Positions 34,570 through 64,000 of a DNA stretch of 64,000 bases are shown in pieces. The translations under genes were made by a program, and so were the position numbers. The stretch is taken from the NCBI GenBank assembly GCA_911728455.2, contig OU452239.1:8742192-8806191 (forward strand). Direction: 5' to 3'. The stretch is from Marthasterias glacialis. Its lineage: Eukaryota; Echinodermata; Asteroidea; Forcipulatida; Asteriidae. Each line of letters opens with the position of its first letter. The first letter of the stretch is position 1. The notes beneath the pieces were generated by a model. That model did not search any database, was not told the DNA's origin, and saw nothing but the letters and a program-made list of their open reading frames with translations.

Positions 34570-34866
34570 TCTAACTTCGATGGTGACCGTCTACCTTTCA
34601 ATGGTCACCCGCCTACCTTCGATGGTCACCCGCCTACCTTCGATGGCGACCCGTCTGCCTTCGATGGTGACCCGTCTACTTTCGATGGTGCCCCATCTAC
34701 CTTCGGTGGTGACCGCCTACCTTTGATGGTGACCCGTCCACTTTCGATGGTGACATGTCTGCCTTCGATGGTGACCCGTCTGCCTTCGATGGTGACTCGT
34801 CTTCTTTCGATGGTGAACCGTCTACCATCGGTGGTGACCCGTCTACTTTCGATGTTGACCCGTCAT
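34570..34866. repeat. 21-bp minisatellite
   Basis: About 14 imperfect units of TTCGATGGTGACCCGTCTAC plus C. Because 21 is a multiple of three, a minus-strand frame (34697-34918) reads as heptads of KVDGSPS, and a + frame as FDGDPST. A unit length change breaks the + frame. I regard it as a satellite rather than a gene. Confidence 0.85.
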
Positions 34867-34869
34867 GTA

Positions 34870-35369
34870 ATTTAAGAATTTTCAAGACTACATCGGCAAA
34901 CATTTTGTTTGGAATCATATAATATATGGAATGGTTAACTTAACATTAAATTATAAAGCAACTTATCACTTGTAAACTTGCGGGTACAACCGCGTGGGCA
35001 CAACCAAAAGAGATTTACACATTGCTGTACCCGCTAGTTACTTCCTATTATCCACACCAAGCAAAGCTTCAAACATCACTGAAAATTGTTTATGTTCCAA
35101 GTTTTGTTTTTGTTTTTAAATGTAATTGAGACTATTTTCATGGAATGGTCATGCCAAACATATTTATAGTAAATTCACTATTTTCTTATCTATACGCAAC
35201 CTGGGCTCGATTTCACGAAGTGCTGTTTTGACAATAGGCTGTGTACCATTCTTAATTTCTAAGCAAAGTGTGAGGTCGCAATAATAAATCACTACGGCAA
35301 TTTTGAAAACCCATCTTAAATGACTCCCACTGTTTTGTAAAATCAAGCCCAATTTCAACAACAAGAAAA

Positions 35370-35418
<49 letters not shown>

Positions 35419-35640
35419 CCCAAGTGTGTATTTACCTCCAATCGGGGACCTCCTATTGTCCCTCTTTAGTTTGTACTCTTTTTAGTAACAGCTCCCATTG
35501 GTTTTGTACACGATTTCCAACTGGGGACCTTTTCCAACTGGGGACCCTATTGTCCTCTTTTGTTATAAGTCCCCGGTTTGAATGCCTAAACAAACTCACC
35601 CACACACACGCAAATCCACCTCAAAGTAGGCGCTTAAGGC
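34870..35640. other. Intergenic with poly-A and CA runs
   Basis: Poly-A at about 35372-35404 followed by CA repeats, then a twice-repeated CCAACTGGGGACC phrase near 35517-35545. No gene seen. Confidence 0.55.
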
Positions 35641-35659
35641 GCCACGACCAAAAACAAAC

Positions 35660-35880
35660 ACAAGAATTCACTTAACACTTGCGATGCCTTTGTAAGCAAA
35701 TTCATTAGGTGAGTTTTGAGGGAAGTTTTGAAGATGTTGAGGGATGAACTCGAGCATACGTTAATGGGAAGATTGCTCCACAGTCGCATTGGCTTCAATC
35801 CAGAATGATCTCTCCCCCTAGGAGCGATAAGATGTTGTTTCAGTCGGAATGAATTCTGATTTGATGTTAGAGTGACCATG
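35660..35880 (-). mobile_element. LINE RT C-terminal remnant, minus strand
   Basis: Minus-strand translation gives MRLWSNLPINV followed by SSLNIFKTSLKTHL. This matches the LWNxLP ... FKxxLKTHLF end of CR1/L2-type reverse transcriptases. Only the last 70 or so codons are recognisable. Confidence 0.55.
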
Positions 35881-36299
35881 TATCGAGCGGTAAAAATCCA
35901 TTCAAAGCCAGTGAAGATTGACGGGATTTTATAGGGAATGGTGAGGAGCGTCGGAGGAACAAGTTATGAGGGCTGCCGTCACTTTTTTCTTCTTTTATTT
36001 TACTGAAGACGGTTTAGTTGTCCTAGTACTGGGACAAATTTATTACCTTCAAATAATCTTTTTTTTTTCGATTTGATTCTTTCTGCCAATATCGTAAGTA
36101 GAATTGCCACAACCATCCGTGATTTAAACATTGATAGATAAATAAAAACACGTCAGCCAAATGTGTTACTTTTTTTTATATAACCAATAACCTCTTCCTT
36201 GCGTTGGTTTAACTCCGAGTTTCTAATCAATGTGTTCAATTTCAAACCTATAGCTATTTTAAAATTTCAAGCAAACTGGCTGGGCAAATTTTAAATCAA

Positions 36300-36400
36300 T
36301 GTTTGGATTGAACAAAGAAACTAAACTGACTGGAACGGGATCTGAGCCTGGGACCACCTACTATACGCAACGCTCTACCAACTGAGCTAGCATGGGGATC
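36300..36400 (-). mobile_element. tRNA-Lys-like SINE head, minus strand
   Basis: On the minus strand: GCTAGCTCAGTTGGTAGAGC, an anticodon-arm region, then a decayed B box (CAGGCTCAGATCCCG). A diverged relative of the 22.7-kb family. Confidence 0.6.
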
Positions 36401-36404
36401 GGGG

Positions 36405-37310
36405 GGGGGGGCGTGAGGGACGCATGCCGCCTATTTTTTCTTCCGAAAAAACAATAAATTTAATAAAAGAATCAAGATATTATCCCGCCCACTTGCAATG
36501 AGAAATAAATTTTCGACATTACTACAATGTTCACTTGCTTTCAAATATCATTTGCTGCTTGATCGGTAAATTCCCCCCCCCCAACCCCCGTTTGGAAAAT
36601 CCTGGATCCGCCCCTGGCTAGCACCAGCAAATAACTCTATGGAGAACAACTAACTCCCGTCGACCTCCAGTGATATTAGATAAAAAAAGTACATCTTAGA
36701 AATATAATTCACTCGTTATGGACACTGACCTTTGAGTGACAACCAAATATACCTTGGGTGTTCGCAAAGTATCGAACAAGCAAGCAGGAGCATGCAGAAG
36801 CAAAAGTGCCCCCGTCACCCATTGATCCTTACTTCATCGGCCCGATCCGACAAGCCACAGTCATTAAGTGCTTTCATGTATCACCGCGTCGTCTTTGTGA
36901 CAACATTGACATGTATTTTGAAAGGCACGGGCTTATTACAAGGAAATTCTCTCAATGTCGTTGTACCCTAGCCAAATGTTAAAGTTTGAAGCAATCTCTT
37001 TGTAACGCTGGTGCTATTGTATGGAACAAAACTACCCAATCGTGTCCAGAATGCTCCTTTAATGTTAGTTTAAAAAATACTGTTTTACAAGAAAGTGCAC
37101 TTCTCTTGTTCCCATCTATTATGGTCGGATCGTTTTTGTATCATGGTGTGTGTGTGTGTGTGTGTGTAATCTATGTTGTTTGTTGTTTTTAACCTTGCTT
37201 GTTTTATAACAGGACAGCCTCTGAGTTGATAATATGTATCCTCTATAAATATGTTTAAATAACTAAAATTAATAAAATCTAAATCGCTCATGGTACTATA
37301 ATGTCATTGT
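36405..37310. other. Intergenic upstream of the cyclase gene
   Basis: It contains poly-C runs near 36572 and a TG microsatellite at about 37145-37168. A short frame near 36990-37090 (AIVWNKTTQS, FNVSLKN) faintly recalls a LINE RT end, but it is too weak to call. Confidence 0.45.
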
Positions 37311-37740
37311 ACGGAGTTCTGAAAGTGCCCTCCGGCAAGTTGAGATCCCGAGATACCGAGATACTAACTGCGGGATGACTTCATCATAAACGTATATTAA
37401 AAAAATAGAGATGATGAAATCCTGAGATGATTAATATTCGGTTGTCGACATCTTAAAGTAAGATGCAATCTTCCTAATATTTTTTATCTTAGGTTGTCGA
37501 CATCATGAAAGTAAGATGTCGACTTCCCGAGGGATGTCGACTTCTCAAGATAATTCATCACTGGATGTTAACATACTTAAAGTGTCGAGAACCTAAGATA
37601 AAATTACCTTGGGAAGTCGACATCCTACTTTCAAGATGTCGTCATGCCTAGATTACTTATTTCGGTATGTCGTCATCTCACGTTTAGGGTGTCCTCATCC
37701 TGCAGTAAAAAAGTTGGATGGCACTTCCAGAGCTCCGTAC
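37311..37740. mobile_element. MITE with 25-bp inverted repeats and TGTCGAC subterminal repeats
   Basis: The left end GTACGGAGTTCTGAAAGTGC and the reverse complement of the right end GTACGGAGCTCTGGAAGTGC continue as CCTCC/CATCC. The interior is filled with variants of GATGTCGACTTCC and its complement, about ten in all. It ends about 150 bp before the proposed cyclase start codon, so it sits in the likely promoter or 5' UTR. Confidence 0.75.
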
Positions 37741-37889
37741 CATCATGATAGAGCGTCCACTCGTATAACAGTAAGCGAGGCAGATTTCATGAACGTTATA
37801 AGCGAAAGCGATGCGTTCTTGCTTAAAAACCTTTACATATTAGAGTGGTTGTCAAATCGTGGACATCGCGTGACTGTTTCTCAACGGCG

Positions 37890-58154
<20,265 letters not shown>

Positions 58155-58560
58155 ATTAGCACTAGATAGTATGTAACAATAATGCGGTAAATACGATCCA
58201 CATTCTGTAAATGCCTCTACTCTCATTTCGTCAGACACGTTTTCGATTCTCACTTTTTGCACTGTCTACCACTGTCTACGGTTCAATTCAAAACGTGCAA
58301 GACGGAAGTGCAGCCCTAACGTCTGACGTCACATTTCGAGTCTCTTGAGTAACGCGACATACCGGCCTTCAGAACCTGATGGTTTCCTGTCAGATGTATC
58401 TTTGACATTGTGTGCCATACGACTCTGTACGTACACCCACACACACGTGTGTTGTATCACTATCAATCAGGTAGTTTACGTCATCGAATGTAAATGCCAT
58501 CCGATGAAACCATTGGGTTTGTAAGGCCAGTGCCTGTCTTCATCCTAACAAATAAAGACA
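58155..58560 (+). other. sGC beta2 3' UTR
   Basis: Untranslated sequence up to the AATAAA at 58551. It includes a CACACACACGTGTGTTG stretch near 58438. No further frame. Confidence 0.65.
58551..58556 (+). terminator. Polyadenylation signal AATAAA for sGC beta2
   Basis: A canonical AATAAA about 400 nt after the stop, followed within 15-30 nt by GTGGACCAGTCTGGGTTA, a G/T-rich downstream element. Confidence 0.65.
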
Positions 58561-58583
58561 GTGGACCAGTCTGGGTTAATGGG

Positions 58584-58660
58584 AGTATTTAGGAGACGCT
58601 AGGTGGCAGCAGACTTACCAAGTACATCATATGTTCCCAGAAGTGTGCACACGCCCAGCC
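58584..58660 (+). repeat. Short dispersed element with CTCF-like core, copy 2
   Basis: GAGACGCTAGGTGGCAGCAG, then ACTTACCAAGTACATCATAT and GTTCCCAGAAGTGTGC, matches copies 1 and 3. It lies just beyond the cyclase polyadenylation signal. Confidence 0.55.
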
Positions 58661-58664
58661 ATAG

Positions 58665-59313
58665 GCGTACGAAAGAAGGGGAAGGGGCAGTTACCCCCCC
58701 CCCAACTTCTGTCAAAATGGTGGTGAAAATTCGGGCAAAGCAAGAAGAAAAGAAGGAAAACAATTTTTTTATTAGAAATTGGTACTTTTTATATGTGTAC
58801 AATTTCAGGCAAATCAACCCTTCTACCCCCTTAACAAAGAGAGTCCCCATACGCATATGCGCCCAGCATTACGTAAGTAAGGGAAAGTTACCTTGTAGTA
58901 GGTCTGCCGCCATGTGTTGTTCCAAAGGCTCCCAGTCACAATTTTACACCATTTTGGTCGGGGCGTGTTTTTATATGCGAACAGGATGGATGCCTAATGT
59001 TGAAATAATTATAGCGTGACTCGTTTACACAGTTTATTATTGGTTTTAATTTCGGACACATTGTTTTGTCGACAACGTTTATGGCGGGAAAATTCACCAG
59101 TGTGCCGCCACTTTTATATAGCAGCGTCTCATCCATAATGTTTGAAGCGGAGGGGTCCGGACCTTCTGGCAACATGAATCAATCTATAATAATATTTGCA
59201 CATACACGTTTCCCCTCAACCCCACCCTCACCCCACCCCCGTTAAATTTCTCTCAGGAACCACTCCCGAATAGACGGTTGAATCATAATCTCACCAAACA
59301 GATAAGGGATAAG
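58665..59313. other. Intergenic, no gene seen
   Basis: Poly-C near 58695-58704 and an A/G-rich run near 58740-58765. A GCGTACGAAAGAAGGGGAAG phrase looks like a repeat fragment but I cannot name it. Confidence 0.45.
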
Positions 59314-59526
59314 TTAAAGGGACTGTGTCGTCATGATTATGGCAGTAACTGGAATAACTCAGTTACTACGCGCGCGTGTGCGCCGGCGGTCACATCACAG
59401 TTTGACAAAGAGGGCACCCTTTGTGATTTGACCGCTGGCGGGCGCATGTGCAGTATCTGGGTAATTGTTCATTTTTCCTTGCACAGCCACAGGCCTGCTA
59501 TAATCATGACGACACAGCCCCTTTAA
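59314..59526. mobile_element. piggyBac-type MITE, copy 3 (best preserved)
   Basis: TTAAAGGGACTGTGTCGTCA at the left and TTAAAGGGGCTGTGTCGTCA as reverse complement of the right differ at one base in the first 20. TTAA lies at 59314-59317 and 59523-59526. The two ends extend as TGATTAT and the interior is shared with copies 1 and 2. Confidence 0.8.
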
Positions 59527-59529
59527 AAC

Positions 59530-60990
59530 ATGAAAAACTAAACAAAGGGTGTTTTATTGGTTGATTTTATTTGTAGTCAACGATCATTAAAAAACAATGG
59601 TTGTCAACAAACAAGGTGATTTAAATTATGGCCTATTATAAACCACGACATCGGCTTGGGCTTCGGCTTAGACTCTGGCTTAGGTTCCGTCAGTTATTTT
59701 GAAAATGTGCGCCTTTGGTATACGGGGCTTTAAAACAATTACTCGAGCCCAAGGCGAGGGCTTGGTTTCGAAAACGGGCCTTTATGTTAACACCACTGTA
59801 TATTTGAAAAATGTTGAGCTGATTGGATCGTAGAAATATCGTTTCCATTACAGCCAAACATAGTGGAAACTTGTTCTTGAACTTGGAACAGTTCTGAAAC
59901 TGAGAACTTGTTTCAGACCCAAGGCTCTGGTTCCAGTTTGGGCTGGGGCTTGATCGTCAATTTGAACAGTGTACATTTTGCACAGTGCTTCAACTTACCA
60001 GGTTTATTTTACCAGACTTACCAGGTCAATTTTCATAGTTGGTGTAGTTCTAAGCACGCACAAATTTCCGAGAACGGTGGATTTACCTGGTAAGTCTGCT
60101 GCCACCCAGTGTTCGCAAAAGTCTCCGATTGACCGATACTGTATAACTAATCGATGATGTTTTTACAGACAAGCCAACAGCCATGAAATTACATGAAACA
60201 TTACTCTGATCAGATCACCGGACCAAGGGGATACCTCTTAAACTTGATAACTATGCTGTCTCATTTTAGCAATGAACTATAAAACTTTATACACACAGGC
60301 TTTATGTATAATTATGTACTATTAAATTATATTAGAATATTATATTACTAAATACTAATTACATCATTGTTAAAAAAATGATTAATTTATTCTATTATTA
60401 TCCCGCTATAGAATAATGTATAAATATATAAATATATATATAATTAAGTTGGTTGTATTTTGTAAAACTATGAAGCTTTAATTCTGTCACTATTATTATA
60501 CACATCAACTATTTTTTTATTGACAAGTAACACTTTTGAACACTTTATCACTTATTGAAAACAAGTTAAAATAAATAAAATACAATAGACCAATGAGTTG
60601 TTATATCAATTTATATCCCAATAATCGAGATGAGATAACGAGGTTGGAGCCCATTCTTTTTATTATTAGTAATGGTCATGTCAGATCATATTGCGGGAAT
60701 TCCGGGTATGCTTCTGGATGGCCTTCTGGCCGAATTCGCTGATGGCACTTGGTTGAGGAACACTGATGTCCCGGTATGACGTAGGAAAAGAAACGCAAAG
60801 GCCGACGAGAAAGTTTTTACCCCGAAACAACACAGAATGTATAACGTGATCACTCGAGAACAATAGGTGGTTCAAGGGTACAGCTGGCCAGCATTAAGTA
60901 ATACCACGGAAGACAAAATGAAGTACTTAAAACAAACCACAGCAGGCAAAAAAAGGTACATTGTACATGATTACAAAACGTGACATACAA
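59530..60990. other. Intergenic, very A/T-rich
   Basis: Apart from the short element at 60045-60115, it holds GGCTTGGGCTTCGGCTTAGA-type repeated phrases near 59650-59690 and A/T-rich sequence at 60290-60600. No gene seen. Confidence 0.55.
60045..60115 (-). repeat. Short dispersed element with CTCF-like core, copy 3
   Basis: On the minus strand: GAACACTGGGTGGCAGCAGA, then CTTACCAGGTAAATCC and GTTCTCGGAAATTTG. It aligns end to end with copy 2 and most of copy 1. Confidence 0.55.
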
Positions 60991-60997
60991 AAGAACA

Positions 60998-61095
60998 GTG
61001 TCCTTGCGCAGGACACCTAACTACTATTGCTTCTCTTCACCCAGGAGTAAGTTGGTACCTTTGGGAGCAGATGATAATGTGGATGCGCTACATAC
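60998..61095 (+). mobile_element. SINE body fragment
   Basis: GTGTCCTTGCGCAGGACACC, then ATTGCTTCTCTTCACCCAGG and AGTAAGTTGGTACCTTTGGG, correspond to the middle of the SINEs at 12.5 and 32.0 kb. The head is missing. Confidence 0.6.
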
Positions 61096-61281
61096 ATGGC
61101 CGCCCAAGCTGCATTTACTCCCCCAAAAATGTTTTGTTATATTCTGCTTAAATTGTGAAAGATTATAGCCCGAAGGGAAACAGGATACGGGCAAAGAGTT
61201 CCACAGTGAAGCAGTTTTTCTACTACCTATTAGTGATGAACTGCATGGTTGACCAGCCTCTTGCTGCTGGCTTTTGCGAAA

Positions 61282-61345
61282 TGGAATGATCTTTGCGACC
61301 TAATGAATTTGAATGATCTTTGCGACCTAATGAATTTGAATGATC
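61282..61345. repeat. 29-bp tandem repeat x 2
   Basis: GAATGATCTTTGCGACCTAA, followed by TGAATTT, is repeated back to back, with a third partial GAATGATCTTG after it. Confidence 0.85.
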
Positions 61346-61399
61346 TTGTTCGACCAGTAGATATGCTAAGCTGTTGTAATTGAATGATCTTTTTTATTA

Positions 61400-62090
61400 T
61401 TATTGAATGATGATACATTCAATTTGTTTTACTTTAATTCTTTTGACAATAAAATAATAATTTATACGAGCGGAGACCATCCATGGAATAAAAAAAAAAT
61501 GCCAGCTAAAAAGATGTGCCCTCCCCCCATTTTAAACAAAATAAAATCGATAGTACAGAATATAAGGAAAACTAAAAAAAAAAAAAAAAAAAACACAGGA
61601 CTATAGCCTGACCTTACAAGCATTGCCGGTCATTGACAAAGATGCCATCCGAATACGTCATACGTGTTACATCATTGAGCATTGAACCGCTGCAGTCGCA
61701 CCTCAGTTTTATGTTGCTTTTTTGGGTTCTCTTCTTTGTCAATTGTTTGGAATTTTGTACCTAACGGTCTATGTAAATTTTCAAATCTTGCGGGTCGATG
61801 TATTGGACTCAGAGAAAACTTTGAATGGTTTGTGGTAAACCCACAAACGATTCGTTTACGTATTAAAAAAAAATCACCACATCTGCGTGAGTATAGCCCG
61901 TATTACAACGGGTGTTTATGCAGTATTCCAACAACAGACTCAGAAATTGGCACCCAGCATACACAACGGACAACGCACAACACTCTCGGCCGTGCTTTGC
62001 AGGGACCATTCGAATCACGTGCGCCGTGGACGTTGTGTCGTTGGTACCCAGCGTGCCACGCACATGCTTTGGACCCGTTCGGGACCACCG
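61400..62090. other. Upstream region of a possible gene at 62095
   Basis: Poly-A at about 61572-61592, then sequence that becomes richer in CpG from about 61985 on (for example CTCTCGGCCGTGC and ATCACGTGCGCCGTGG). It could be a promoter for the exon at 62095. The long + frame at 61682-62122 overlapping it has no recognisable domain. Confidence 0.35.
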
Positions 62091-62094
62091 CAAG

Positions 62095-62146
62095 ATGGCG
62101 ACCGCACCGTGTGTCGAAGTAAGAGTTCAACTTCTTCAATTTGTTG
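62095..62146 (+). CDS. Possible first coding exon of an unidentified gene
   Basis: The sequence CAAGATGGCG is a typical CpG-promoter start context. It opens the frame MATAPCVEVRVQLLQFV (17 codons), which ends at a strong donor, GTTG|GTGAGT. About 100 bp upstream are CpG-rich. No later exon is visible; the rest of the window is satellite. I cannot name a family from 17 residues. Confidence 0.35.
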
Positions 62147-62149
62147 GTG

Positions 62150-62800
62150 AGTTAACTATTATTTGTAGTCATTAGCCAGATACATGAGAAAACAGTTATA
62201 TCAAAGATTTTAATGAGCAAAGAGTCATTTCTGGCCAGTTTGAGAAACAGCATGATTGACATTCCTTGTGTTGTTTCATCAGCCTGTTGGAAGCATTTTG
62301 TTGTACCAGGGCCTGGTACGAAACGACTACATGTATAACTATAAGGCGATGGCGTGGCAAGCTTTTTTTTGCAGTGGGCAAAGGGGGCGGGGCACACATG
62401 TTTGTAGAGGTGGTCAATTTCAGTCGATGTCAAGTCCGAGATAATGCGAACATCCGCACCCTCCAGGTGGCCATGTTTGCAAATGTACTCCTCTGAAAGT
62501 TGCAAGTAATGCACCCGTTGCTTCCTATAAATTACAAGATTTGTCACACAAAATTAACTTAAGAAAAAAAAATAATAAATAACACCGCTCAGGAGAATAT
62601 TATTTTGAGAAAGGTAATAGTAATCATTTTTTTTTTCGAGGCTTGACTCCTTTTCTGTTCTAAATGATCTAAATTATGTGCCTCAAACATCAGTTGTCAA
62701 GGTTTCAATCTGTGTCATGTCAATAGTGCCCCCATTGATATCCTTAAACAACTTTCAACCTTGAGATTATGCAAAGTCTGCAGGAAAGTAACATTGGAAA
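62150..62800. other. No feature seen
   Basis: Would be first-intron sequence if the exon at 62095 is real. No repeat or coding signal. Confidence 0.45.
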
Positions 62801-64000
62801 CACCACCAACACCACCACCAACATCACCACCACCACCACCACCACCACCACCTCTTCACCACCACAACAGCGACCACGCCACCACCACAACAGTGACCAC
62901 GCCACCACCACAACCACGACCAAGCCACCACCACCACCACTGCCACCACCACCACTACCACCACAACCACCACCACTGCCAATGCCACCACCGCCACTGC
63001 CACCACTGACACCACCACTGCCCTAGAGGGCCACTGCCACCACCACTGTCACCGCCATCACCATCACCACCACCGTCATCACCATCATCACCATCGCAAC
63101 CACCTCCACCATCGCCACCACCACCAACACCGCAGTTGCAGCCGCCACCACCACAGTCACCACAACCACAACCACAACCAAGCCACCACCACCATCATCA
63201 TACTACCACCACCACTGCCACCGTAACCACCGCCACCGCCACCACCATCATCACCACAACAACCACCACCACTGCCACTGCAACCACAGCCACCGACACC
63301 ACCACTGCCCTAGAGGGCCACCGCCACCACCACCGCCACCGTCACCTTCACTGCCACAACCACCACCTCCACTGCCATCGTCACTGCCAATGCCGCCGCC
63401 ATTGCCATCGCCACCACTACCACTGCCAATGCCACCACTGCCACTGCTGCCACCGACACCACCACTGCCCTAGAGGAGGGCTACTGCTACCACCACCATC
63501 ACCGCCATCACCATCACCATCACCACTGCCACCACCACTGCCATCTCCACTACCAACGCCATTGCCATCGCCGCCGCCATTGCCATCGCCGCCATGGCCA
63601 CTGCCACTGCCACCACCACCACTGCCAGCACCACCACCACCACTGCCAGCGCCACCACCACCACTGCCTGCGCCACTACCACTGCCAGCGCCACCACCAC
63701 CATTGCCAGCGCCACCACCACCACTGCCAATGCCACCACCGCCACTGCCACCACCGACACCACCACTGCCCTAGAGGAGGGCTACTGCTACCACCACCAT
63801 CACCGCCATCACCATCACCATCACCACTGCCACCACCACCACCACCTCCACTGCCATCGCCACTGCCAATGCCGCCGCCATTGCCATCGCCGCCACGGCC
63901 ACTGCCACTGCCACCACCACCACTGCCAGCGCCACCACTGCCAGCGCCACCACCAACCACCACCACCACTGCCAGCACCACCACCACTACTGCCAATGCC
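62801..64000. repeat. CCA-rich satellite with higher-order units, runs off window
   Basis: At least 1.2 kb of CCA/CTG-type trinucleotides (CCACCACCACTGCCA and variants). The marker CACTGCCCTAGAGG occurs near 63024, 63311, 63471 and 63772. The last two sit in near-identical blocks about 300 bp apart, which shows a higher-order unit. Frames through it give His/Thr/Pro or Val/Ala runs; these are low-complexity artefacts. Confidence 0.9.

Noticed and set aside
34697-34918. Minus-strand heptad-repeat protein (KVDGSPS units)
   Set aside because: A 21-bp minisatellite keeps any frame open. Outside the array the frame has no conserved sequence and no splice or promoter context.
61682-62122. 146-codon + strand open frame
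   Set aside because: Composition changes along it, no domain is visible, and it overlaps a likely promoter. Other frames there are also open by chance.
63136-63774. Long His/Thr/Pro-rich open frame (212 codons)
   Set aside because: It lies wholly in the CCA satellite; any frame without TAG stays open, and the CCCTAGAGG marker supplies the only stops. No domain or gene context.

Overview
This window looks like nuclear DNA of a marine invertebrate deuterostome, most likely an echinoderm. It has intron-rich genes with GT-AG introns and vertebrate-like protein families, a dense background of tRNA- and 5S-derived SINEs, many short terminal-inverted-repeat elements (MITEs), CR1/L2-type LINEs and several minisatellites. 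The species call is an inference from gene and repeat style and cannot be proved from the window. LAYOUT. (1) Positions 643-8371, + strand: six 3'-terminal coding exons of a DSCAM-family cell-adhesion receptor. They encode only the cytoplasmic tail; the ectodomain and membrane segment lie upstream of the window. The tail ends in a class I PDZ ligand (TIV) and carries SH3-type proline motifs. (2) Positions 8372-37889: about 29.5 kb with no gene I can support, filled with SINEs, MITEs, tandem duplications, a LINE 3' fragment (21.5-22.0 kb), a 5S-derived SINE (24.7 kb), a 21-bp minisatellite (34.6 kb) and fold-back elements carrying TAGCCG hexamers. (3) Positions 37890-58154, + strand: an apparently complete soluble guanylate cyclase beta2-type subunit gene (GUCY1B2-like). 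It has ten coding exons including a probable ATG-only first exon, about 727 residues, order H-NOX / HNOBA-PAS / coiled coil / cyclase, and a C-terminal prenylation box CKLL. Its largest intron (40618-50175) holds an apparently full-length LINE in antisense orientation, with ORF1 and ORF2 both open, plus a SINE with a long ATT tail and two arrays of CATATG-rich minisatellite. (4) Positions 58155-64000: 3' UTR with a clear AATAAA, more repeats, a possible first coding exon of another + strand gene at 62095, and a CCA-rich satellite of at least 1.2 kb running off the window end. HOW THE GENES RELATE. The two host genes are transcribed in the same direction but are functionally separate: one is a neuronal/immune-type adhesion receptor tail, the other a haem-based NO/gas sensor making cGMP. 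Nothing suggests a shared pathway. MAIN POINTS FOR A SECOND LOOK: the beta2-type cyclase with CaaX box and both metal aspartates; the open antisense LINE in its intron; a SINE that appears to share a 3' tail with a CR1/L2-like LINE; a hexamer fold-back element flanked by 75-bp direct repeats; and MITE families with clean 8-bp or TTAA target duplications. I did not find anything I would call a wholly new biological system.
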